From Streptomyces vietnamensis (GTDB lineage: Bacteria; Actinomycetota; Actinomycetes; Streptomycetales; Streptomycetaceae), in contig NZ_CP010407.1 of the NCBI RefSeq assembly GCF_000830005.1, positions 7,514,001 through 7,578,000 of the forward strand: a stretch of 64,000 nt of DNA, read 5' to 3'. The notes beneath the pieces were generated by a model that made no database searches, was not told the origin of the DNA, and saw only the letters and a list, made by a program, of their open reading frames with translations. Position numbers and translations under genes: made by a program. This document shows, piece by piece, positions 52,906 through 61,500 of the stretch; the first letter of the stretch is position 1; every line of letters starts with the position of its first letter.

Positions 52906-53454
52906 TGAGGCCACGGTGCCGACGAGGTTCCGCAGCCCCTGGCGGCCCTAGCCGCCTCCTTGCGGGCGTTGAGCGTGAGTGCGCCCTGGGCGGGATTCCC
53001 ACGGTCGGGGGAATCCCCTAGGTTGACGTAGCCGGAGATCTCAAGGGGCGCTGGACGCTGCTCGAGTCGATGGTGAGCACCTGAGACAACTGGGGAGCGC
53101 GCCATACGATCCTGAGGCTGATTGATCCAGGGACGCGTATCTGGGTGGTGAAGGCGCCCGCCCCTGCCGCCCTCAATGACGTGTACGGCAACCGGGCCGT
53201 CTGTGGCATCGGCCGCAAGCGATTCCGCCATGCGCGTCGCCAGCGGCAGGCTCAACACCCTTGCTCGCCTCGGCGAGGCCATCGAGGTCATCCGTGATCT
53301 TGCGGAGGACCGGGAGCCGAGGTCGACGGGAACGCGATCCGCATCCCCTGGATCGAGAACGGCAGGCTTCCCGTCTGGATAGAGGCGTACGGCCCCAAGG
53401 CGCTCGCTCCGCCGACGAATCCATCGAGTCGGAACCCCTGCCGTACGAATTCTG
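52906..53454. other. Intergenic region with decayed coding sequence
   Basis: About 550 nt upstream of the PIWI-RE island. Plus-strand pieces read like broken protein (LARLGEAIEVIRDLAEDRE, then after a shift IPWIENGRLPVWIEAYGPKALA) but no intact ORF or known family emerges. The promoter of the PIWI-RE operon should be here; none was resolved. Confidence 0.4.
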
Positions 53455-54052
53455 CTGGGTTACGGCGGCCTTCCCTTCGCTTGCGCCGAGTACACACTGC
53501 CGGCTGGCACCCCCCTCTGCCTGTACTCGGTGAGTTCATCCCCGCACACCGGCCCGATCACGGAACGTCCGACTCCTGCCCTCGCCCTCCTCGGCCGCAG
53601 CCCTGACACATGGCGGACGACGTGGCGGCCCCTGCCTTCCGACGACGAAATCCCCCTCGTTGCCCGCACCCGGCTCCTCCCGCAGACGGATCTGGTCGAG
53701 TGGGACGTCCCCGGTGGCCGTGGGACGGGCACGCTGCGAAGTCGACCGACGCCTGACCGGGTAGGGGCGGGCGACGAGGCGTTCGCCGTGCCACTGGTCG
53801 TCAGCGAACTGGTGACCAACGCCATCCGCTACGGCGCCCTGCCGATCACCCTGCGCCTCCTCGGAGGGGATGCATGCTCACGTGCGAGGTGAGCGACGGA
53901 GCCCTCACAGCCCCACCTGCGGCACGCCAAGACCGTCGACGAAGGTGACCGCGGGTTTCACATCTGTGCGAGTGACACGGGTAACTTAGGGTGTCCTGTA
54001 CATGGCCGAAGGCAAGACCGTCTGGGCAGAAGTCCCCGTTCCGTCGCTCTGA
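53455..54052 (+). pseudogene. Remnant of SpoIIE-type phosphatase with HATPase domain
   Basis: Pieces in different frames follow the C-terminal layout of Streptomyces SpoIIE/PP2C phosphatases with an anti-sigma-type ATPase: YGGLPFACAEYTLPAGTPLCLYS, then DDEIPLVARTRLL, FAVPLVVSELVTNAIRYGALPITLRLL (N-box of HATPase), LTCEVSDG, LRHAKTVDEGDRGFHI, and finally MAEGKTVWAEVPVPSL ending at TGA 54,050-54,052. At least three frame changes and the missing N-terminus show decay. A 120-residue open frame (53,530-53,892) is only part of it. Confidence 0.75.
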
Positions 54053-54180
54053 CCGCGAGGGCGGGCCGTCTCCGTCCGACCCCCTTCCTGCATGCTGCCA
54101 GGCCATCGACGACACGACCACACATCTGTGGGAAGCGTCGGCGGCCGCCCTCGGCCCCACGCTCGCGCTCAGCCGAGTCT

Positions 54181-54885
54181 TCAGTCGTCGTTGCCCCGGC
54201 TGATGCGCTCGCGGCGAAGCAGCCCCACACGCTCGGTGTCGTATCCGATTGTCTTCAACGCTGTGATCGCCTTCCCTCTCAGGCCGGGCCATGACGTGAA
54301 CCTCCCTTCCACCGCCTGCCGAAGAGCCTTCTTTCTGCCACCCGGAATCGACCGGACCAATCTCGGGAGATACGAGAGCGCAGTGTCCGCTGCGGTCTGA
54401 TTGGTGCCCAGCATGGGGATGAGAACACGGTCCAGGAGGAGACGCCGTGCCGTATCGTCGGTGACGGCCGCAGCGTGCCACAGGTCAAGGACCGCCTGCC
54501 GTTCGAGCTTGTTGCTCGCGGTGTCGTAACGATCGGACAGGAGTTCAGCGGCGTACGCGTCGGGGAGTTGCTGCCAGCCGGCGGCGACCAGGACATCGAT
54601 GGGGTGGGCCGTGCGGGCCCGGCCTATCAGCTCGCGCCAGAACTCGGCCTGGTCGAGGACGGGAAGCAAACTGAGACGGTCCCGGACGGCCGAGGCGAGG
54701 GAGCTGATGGCCGAGGACTGAGAAGTCTTGATGAGCGCGGCGGCCGCCGAGTGGAGATCTGCGGGAGACGGCTCCTCCACACGGATCCAGTCCGCCACCG
54801 TGGTGGGTCCCAGTTCGGGATGCCGCCGGGCGTAGGAAGCCATCTGCAGCGCGGACGGGGGCGCGTCGAGCGACATCCGTGACAC
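54181..54885 (-). CDS. Hypothetical helical-repeat protein, possible continuation of the KAP NTPase
   Basis: A 234-residue helical protein (YARRHPELGPTTVADWIRVEE; LERQAVLDLWHAAAVTDDTARRLLLDRVLIPML; ALSYLPRLVRSIPGGRKKAL) that looks like HEAT/ARM-type repeats. It has no own motif. It is in the same reading frame as the KAP NTPase upstream, separated only by TGA at 54,907-54,909 and 21 sense nucleotides. So it may be the detached C-terminus of that protein or a coupled separate gene; GGGAGG lies 11 nt before its ATG. Confidence 0.6.
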   Translation of the reverse strand: MSRMSLDAPPSALQMASYARRHPELGPTTVADWIRVEEPSPADLHSAAAALIKTSQSSAISSLASAVRDRLSLLPVLDQAEFWRELIGRARTAHPIDVLVAAGWQQLPDAYAAELLSDRYDTASNKLERQAVLDLWHAAAVTDDTARRLLLDRVLIPMLGTNQTAADTALSYLPRLVRSIPGGRKKALRQAVEGRFTSWPGLRGKAITALKTIGYDTERVGLLRRERISRGNDD

Positions 54886-54906
54886 GGCCTCCCGGCCGGC
54901 GTGCAG

Positions 54907-57897
54907 TCAACAGAGAATGCGCAACCGGGTGCGCTGCGGGTCGGGAAGCCACCCGCAGTGCTCCACGGCCTCCACGAGCGTGGTGACCTGCTCCAGGGAT
55001 AGCGGGTGCTCGGCCGCGGTGGTGAAGTCGCGCAGGCACTCGACGACGGTGCCGACGAGGTAGTTCAGCAACTCACCGTCTTCCCGGGGCAGCGTAGTGG
55101 TGTCGGATTCGGACAGCGTGGCTGCCACCGAGGCGCTCTCGTTCTGAAGTATGACCCGACGGTCGAGCAGCCCGCTCTCCACCAAGGGATGGAGTGCGCC
55201 GATGACGATGGACCGTGCGGCCGCGTCCTCATCGCTCTTCGCGAATCCGTCGAGTGAGGCCAGGACGATGGCAGCGATGTCTGGGTGCTGGGAGGCTGGC
55301 CTGTCGTTGACGAGACGAACGAAGGCGTCCGCCGCATCGCCGACGATGTCCGCTTCCAGAGGAGACTCGTCCTCCGTCGCCAGATTCCACAAATGCTGGT
55401 ACATAGATTCGATCTGGGGCTTGACGGCGTCGAGTTCGAGTCCGGGAGCAAGAACGCCGAGCCACTTCGGCCAACTTTTTACGTCTCGGCGCCTCGCGCT
55501 GATGAGAACGAGCCGGGCCAGGGACACATCCCGTACCGCGGGGACGTACATGAGATTCGCCTCCACCGTACTCCGGCCACCCGTCGACCCGAGACCGAGA
55601 AGGATCCGGACGATGGTGTGCGCTGCCGCGGGGGCACCCTCATACCAATGTTCTAGTGTCGAGGCGAGGGCCCGCAGCGCCGGATCAGGTGACGAGGGCT
55701 CCTCCATGTCGGCCACAGGCGTGGTAGTGGCTATCGCCCCGCTAGTAACGGCGGGGTCCGGTTCCTGAGCCGTCCTCTTCCACGCGTCGTGGTTCTCGAT
55801 CGCTGTGGTGAGCTCCATCGTCAGGGTTTCGGCGCAGGCTTCCACGAGGCGCTCGGCTTCCCCGAAAGGAAGCTGCTTGAGCATGGCGACGACCTCGTCG
55901 GCTCCGCTGCCCAGGAGGTGGTCTGAGAGCAGCTGCCGCACCCGCTCCGCGTCCACCGCCAGTGCGGCCGAGGCGTGGCCGAGGAGAAGCATCGCGAGAT
56001 CGACGTCCTCGTCGAGTTCCGCATGCTGAAGAGCGATCCGGCCCAGGTCCGTGGCTGTCCCCCGCTTCCCGGCCAAGGCCAGCCGCCAGCACCCGGGCAC
56101 CACATCTGCCGGAAGTTCTTGAGGAGAGCCGACGAGGTGGGCGGTGATGCTCTCCAGCGCCGCGTCCGCTCCGCCGTTGAGGGGGAAGGAAGGGTCCGAG
56201 CAGATGGCCAGGACGGCCAGCGCAACGTTCCTGCCCTCCAGGCCGATCACCTCCCTGGCTTGTTGGGCCAGGAGGGAGAGAACGGCCACCCGGTCCCGGA
56301 CGTCGAGTTCGGCCACCAAGGATTTCAACGCCACCAGGTCTGCGTTCTGCGCGTGCTGCTCAATGGTCTCGGCCAAGGCGGCCGGCAGGCCGAAGACGCT
56401 GCCGCTGCTCTGGAGGAAGATCAGGTCACGTCCCGGTCCCGGAATCCTCCGGGTCTTGAGGAGGTAGGCCACCAGCTGGCGTCCGTGATTCGTACGGGCC
56501 GCCTCACGGCCCTCCGCGCGCTCGTCGGCAGCAGTGAGATGAACATCGACGGAGGCCTGTGCTCGCGCGTACGCCTTGGCCGCCTCCTCGACGTCGGCAG
56601 AGACGAATCCGTCAAGCTCGGCCTCGGCGTCATCCGCGTAGCGCACGACGTGTTCGCACAGTCGGTGATCCAGCAGCAGATCGCGAGCGAACAAGGGGAA
56701 CTCCACCCGAAGGCAGACCAGGCGGGCGATCTCTTCCGCGCGCAAAGACGGATCGGTTTCCAGAAGCCCGTCCGCCGCTCGCTGCTCAGCCAGACGGTAC
56801 GTGAGGACGAAGGCGTTGAGCAGGGCCTTCACCCGGCGAGGGCTGCGGACGTGGGACGGAATCAGGATGCTGACGATGAGGTCGACGTCCACCTTCGCCC
56901 ACACCCCACCGCGCCCGCGGACAAGTCCGGCGGCGAAGCTGGTCACTCGCCCGACGAACAGAGGAGGCAGGCTGATCTGGTAGGGGAAAACCTTGTCGAG
57001 ATAACCGCTTCCGCTGCTGTAGTAAGGGTTCACCGTGTCGGCAGGCGTTGCCTGTTGCAGAGCGCGGGTCAGCGCTTCCTCAAGGACCTGCTGGTCAGCC
57101 GCCACGATGAAGACACACCGTTCCACACCGAGGAACGTCCTCAGCGCGTCCAGGGTTGCCACGACATCCGAGGGAGCGCAGCGGTCCAGCTCGTCCACGA
57201 AAACGACCAGGCGCTTGACCTTCGATTGCTCCACCAGCGAGCTGAAGAGCCTCTCGAACTGCTCGTCACTGTCGGCGGCGTCGGTCTTGTGCTCACGAGT
57301 GAGCGTGCGGGATACGAGCACCGTCAAGGACGTGAGCAGCGCTGCCGGCGCCAGACCGGCCTTGAGGACGTCGGTGACCATGTCGATGAACGTCTGCTGG
57401 AACGGGCCACTTCTCACCCACGCCAGCACGGCTACCACCAGCACAGATGCGCTGGCGATCACCGCAAACATCCGTGCGTAGGTCCACAGCAACTTCAGAA
57501 AGGCGCCACCGCTGAACTCGATTCTGGCGGTGGCCTGTCCGCTGTAGAGGTCTTCGTGGTACTTGCGGTCCTCGATGCCCAGCGCGGTGGCGACGGCGAT
57601 GATGAAGTTCCTACGCAGCGGGTTCTCCGCGTACTTGAACGCGTCGAAGCGCACGAACCGCACACCTCGGTCCCTGGCCAGCTCACCTCGGAGGAGGTTG
57701 GCCACACCTGACTTGCCCGACCCCCACGGCCCCCACACGGCGATGTTCGTCGGTGTCGGAACGGAGCTCACCAGGTGGTGCAGCTGTCCTGCGATATGGC
57801 CATGGGCGAGTCGATCGCCTCGGCCGTCCTCGATCTCCCGATCCTGCACCAGGTCGTCCGACTCTAGTCGGCCACCGCCCCCACCCGCCACGTTCAC
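54907..57897 (-). CDS. KAP-type P-loop NTPase with two membrane helices
   Basis: A 996-residue KAP NTPase. Walker A GPWGSGKS (56-63), FVRFDAFKYAENP, two membrane helices inserted in the P-loop domain (about 142-160 and 176-195), and Walker B KRLVVFVDELDRC (228-240), then VFIVAADQQVLEEAL and DKVFPYQISLPP. The C-terminal 600 residues are helical repeats. KAP NTPases are membrane-bound and several are linked to phage exclusion; this one sits beside a defence island. The start is GTG 57897 (GGGGA 5 nt upstream) with GTG 57891 as an alternative. The frame reopens right after the stop (see the 54,181 gene). Confidence 0.85.
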   Translation of the reverse strand: MNVAGGGGGRLESDDLVQDREIEDGRGDRLAHGHIAGQLHHLVSSVPTPTNIAVWGPWGSGKSGVANLLRGELARDRGVRFVRFDAFKYAENPLRRNFIIAVATALGIEDRKYHEDLYSGQATARIEFSGGAFLKLLWTYARMFAVIASASVLVVAVLAWVRSGPFQQTFIDMVTDVLKAGLAPAALLTSLTVLVSRTLTREHKTDAADSDEQFERLFSSLVEQSKVKRLVVFVDELDRCAPSDVVATLDALRTFLGVERCVFIVAADQQVLEEALTRALQQATPADTVNPYYSSGSGYLDKVFPYQISLPPLFVGRVTSFAAGLVRGRGGVWAKVDVDLIVSILIPSHVRSPRRVKALLNAFVLTYRLAEQRAADGLLETDPSLRAEEIARLVCLRVEFPLFARDLLLDHRLCEHVVRYADDAEAELDGFVSADVEEAAKAYARAQASVDVHLTAADERAEGREAARTNHGRQLVAYLLKTRRIPGPGRDLIFLQSSGSVFGLPAALAETIEQHAQNADLVALKSLVAELDVRDRVAVLSLLAQQAREVIGLEGRNVALAVLAICSDPSFPLNGGADAALESITAHLVGSPQELPADVVPGCWRLALAGKRGTATDLGRIALQHAELDEDVDLAMLLLGHASAALAVDAERVRQLLSDHLLGSGADEVVAMLKQLPFGEAERLVEACAETLTMELTTAIENHDAWKRTAQEPDPAVTSGAIATTTPVADMEEPSSPDPALRALASTLEHWYEGAPAAAHTIVRILLGLGSTGGRSTVEANLMYVPAVRDVSLARLVLISARRRDVKSWPKWLGVLAPGLELDAVKPQIESMYQHLWNLATEDESPLEADIVGDAADAFVRLVNDRPASQHPDIAAIVLASLDGFAKSDEDAAARSIVIGALHPLVESGLLDRRVILQNESASVAATLSESDTTTLPREDGELLNYLVGTVVECLRDFTTAAEHPLSLEQVTTLVEAVEHCGWLPDPQRTRLRILC

Positions 57898-58517
57898 TCC
57901 GATCCCCGCGCATCCGCGTTACGGGAGCAGCTGACGCATGACGCCGTCATATTCTTGAACCATCACGCATGACGATAGACCTGGGCACTGACAGTGGGCA
58001 GTGAGTGGCGGAAGAGTGCTCGACCGAACCGCGCACAGGTGCCTTTGCCGGTGGGGTCTGGCGCCCTATGACGTTGCTCAGGCCGCACGGCGAGGCTGCA
58101 GACTTCCCTGACGCCTCTGCGCTCAGCAGCGACCGGCCGTGCGGGGCTGGCGGTCCCTGGACGCAGTGATGGCTCTGCGGCGGTTCGGCTAGAGTCGGGG
58201 TTGTTCTAGTGGAGGTTGACGGAGTCGCGGGACAACAACCGAGACGACCCGTGCGGCATGTCGCACGTAAGGCTGGTGTCGTTCTGCTGGCCATAGTCGA
58301 CCAGGGCATCACCACGGCCGGGCCGGGATCCCCCGTGCTGGGGGCTGGCCCCTTCATCATGTTAGATGTCTGCCCATATCTATGTGTGTCAGGCGAAGAC
58401 GGATGGACGCGGTCGATCGTCGAGAGCCATCAGCTTCGGATCCGGGCGGTGCCGGCTGGTGCATGGATGCGGTGGGCCCAGGCGCGTAGTGGCTGTGGGG
58501 GATGGACAGGCTGCACC
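57898..58517. other. Intergenic region between two conflict genes
   Basis: 620 nt with no recognisable gene. A plus-strand stretch from about 58,209 reads openly (VEVDGVAGQQPRRPVRHVAR...) but ends without a known motif. A short CCCCC-GTGCT-GGGGG hairpin lies near 58,330-58,345. The KAP promoter should be close to 57,900-57,950. Confidence 0.4.
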
Positions 58518-61500
58518 TCACAGCCGGTAGGCGAAGCGGAGCGCGCCACCCTCCTCGCGGTAGAGCCCGCGGCCGCGCTCGCTGAACGGATTCGGCAGCA
58601 TACGTACCTGCCGCTGCTCCGCGTCCAGTACCGAGGTGACCACCAGGATCCGCCAGCGGTCACTGCCGGAGTACTTCTGCGCCGCCCGTACCTCGGTTTC
58701 GCCGAGCTCGATCTGTCCGCCCGGGCCCTGGGTGGCCTTGACCTCGTACAACCGCGGGTTCTTGCCGGAGCCGACCATGAAGTCGTAGCCGAGGCTGTCG
58801 TCTCCGCCGGGCCCGGGAAACACGTGGGTCCGGTTGCCGGAGACCCAGCTGGTCTCGTCGGTTGCCTGGTCCTGTTCGCGAAGCCATTGGTACGCGTACC
58901 ACTCGCCTACAAAGCCGATCGCCGAGCGCTGGACCGACGACAACCCGCGCTCCCCGTCGGCGCGCGCGCCCGGCCGTCCACCTGAGGGGCCAGCCGCCCT
59001 CCGTAGCGGCATCGGTTTCAGCGCGGCCCAGCGCCTGCGGGCACTGCCGCTGGGGGGCGGGTCGGCTTCCAGAGCGCGGCGAAGCTCCGAGGCCAGCTCG
59101 GTGAAGTCGCCTGACTCGATGTCGAAGTCCTGTTCACCGATAGAGATGATCCGCTTGCGCTTGGCTCGTTCGGCGCGGGCCTGCTCGGTAGCGTTCCGCG
59201 CTCGGTCCAGATCGGCGGGAGTGAGCCCGTGTGCCTGGGGCTCCGAGGAGGCAGCTATGCCGGCCGGCCACTGGCCCAGGGCCGCGAGCCAGCCGACGAC
59301 ATCGTCGGCCGAGAGCTCGCGGAAGTCGAGTGCGCCCGCCTCGTCTAGCAGGGCGGTGACTTCTTCTGCGGCGGCCGCCTTCGCCAGCGCTGCGGGTAGC
59401 GGCCGTTTCGCGGCCTTGAACAGGGCGATCAGGTCGGGTGTTGTCTTGGCGATGACCGCGTGGTTGTGGCTGCGCAACCTGTCCATGGCGGCAAGCCGTT
59501 CGCCCTTGGTCGGGGCGGGCGCCCCTAGACGGGCGGTGAGTGCCTGTTCGACGAGGGCCCGCAGGAGGTCGTCGTCGGCGGTGTCGACGGTGAGTGCCCA
59601 CTCTTCCGGAGCCGTGATCCATTTCAGGGAGCGGGTAGCGGGCCAGTCGGCGATGGGTCTACGGGCATCGAACTCTTCCCGACGGGCCCAGCGCAGCCGG
59701 TCGATGAGGATGCCGCGACCGAAATCCACGTGTCGGCGTACAGCCTCGTCGTGGGCCTCCGCGTGGCTGATCGGGCGGTACCGGGGCGCAAGCCCTGCCA
59801 GAGTGCGGTTCAGGTCCGCGAAGTCGACTTCGGCCAGGGCCCGGAGGCCGTCGATGTCTCGCGCGTCGCGCGCGGCCCCGATGAGCTGCGCGGCGGGCAG
59901 GGGAAGTGCGCCTGCGTACGGTTCGAGCCGGGCGAGGAACTCCCGGGCGTCGGCCGGAGCCGTGTCCGTCAGCTCCCTGGCCCGGTCGGAGCCGAGGGCG
60001 TGTACGAGGAAGGGGTGGCAGCGCTCCAGTACTCCCGCGAGGGACCCGTCGAGGCGGTGAGCGGTCTCCCTGACCTGGTGGAGGGAGAGATCGAGCACCG
60101 CCGCGAGCTGCCGCTCGGTCGGCTCTTCGAGGGATGCGTGCCCCCGCTCCAGTTCGCGGGCAGCGAGCTTGAGCGGGACGGTGTATTCCGGACGGTCCAG
60201 GACCTGGCTGACCGCGTAGCCGATCCGGGCCACGAAGTCCCAGGAAAGGGGCAGGTCCGGGGTGAGGATCAGCGGATGGGAGGGGTCGGGTAGGGGGAGC
60301 ATGCCGTCCTGCCGCTCCGGGAGTTCCACGTCGGCTCCGTCGAGAGTGATCTTCAGCGAGACGTAGCGGTGGATGCGGACGCGGCGGACGGCGGCGACGA
60401 AATCGGTGAGCTCGGCGTCGGTCGGGCGGCCGCCCCGGGGCGGATGGTCGACCAGGGCGCCCACCGCGAGTGGAAGCCACGGCAGCTCGTCGACGAGCGG
60501 CGTTCCCAGCCCTTCGGTGGAGCCGGAGGCTCCGACGACGGTAGTGCCGGAGGTGCTGACGATTTCGACCGCCAGATCAGCGTCATCGGCATGCCGTATC
60601 GTGTTCGGGCAGCGGTGACGGAGGATGCGGGCGACTTTAGCCGCCGCCCCCGGCACCACGAGCAGCGGAAGCTTGAGCTCCCTGGCCAGGCGTGCCTTTA
60701 GATTGTCCCGGTCTCCGGTGACGTACAGCCGTACTGAGCCGTCGAGGAGCGTAGCGAAGTCAACCGCGATGAGCTTCTTACCCCGCTCTGCGAGCAGGGT
60801 CGAGCCGATGAGCGGCTCGATCGAGGTCATCTGTGCGGCCAGGTTCTGCCAGGCGCGTTCGTTGGCCCGCTGAAGGGAGGGTCGGTCCCCGTCGTCCACG
60901 GCATCCGTTTTCACCAGCTCGCCCAGGGTGGCGATGAGCCTGGCGCTGTCCCTGTGGTCGCCCCAGGTCGGCAACCCGGCGTTACGCAGCCGTCGTAGGA
61001 CCTGATCGTCGTCCAGCAGGGGGCGGAGCTGCCGCAGGACGGTCGGGGCGAAGGCCGGCTCCTGCTCAAGGGTCGAGGGGGCATGCCACGCTTCGTCTGG
61101 CCGGACGAAGCGGATGGTTCCGCCACGGCCTCGCACCGGGAGCCAGCGCTGGCCACGGATGAAAGCGGACAGGGGGGTTGGGACGTGCTGCGTGTCCTTA
61201 TTGCCAGTTCGGTCCCGGTTCCAGTTGCTGGTGAGGTGAGTGTTGTTCCATCGGGCCAGGCCGTGAAGGACCAGCCGTGCATAGGCGATCCTGCCCGGTT
61301 CGCTCAGCCGCCCGGCGACGTCCTGACCCGGTAGCCGGAACGCGGGGGTTCCCACATACGGGGTGTACGGATGGGCGACACGGCTCTTCGCGCGGTCGAT
61401 GAACGGCCGCCACTGATTGGCGACCTCCTCGGACACCTTCGCCATGCTGATCAGTCCGAGCGTGGTGAGCGTGCCACCCTCGGCCTGCGTCTCCGCGCCG

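Noticed and set aside
53530..53892. A free-standing 120-residue anti-sigma-type ATPase
   Set aside because: Homology continues in other frames both before and after it, so it is part of a decayed phosphatase/HATPase gene.
54907..54909. Selenocysteine at the in-frame TGA of the KAP protein
   Set aside because: Nothing in the KAP family suggests selenocysteine and no insertion structure was apparent; readthrough or mutation is simpler.
57947..58360. Minus-strand frame of 137 codons in the gap before the sacsin-like gene
   Set aside because: Composition is Pro/Ser/Thr-rich without motifs or a ribosome site; treated as non-coding.
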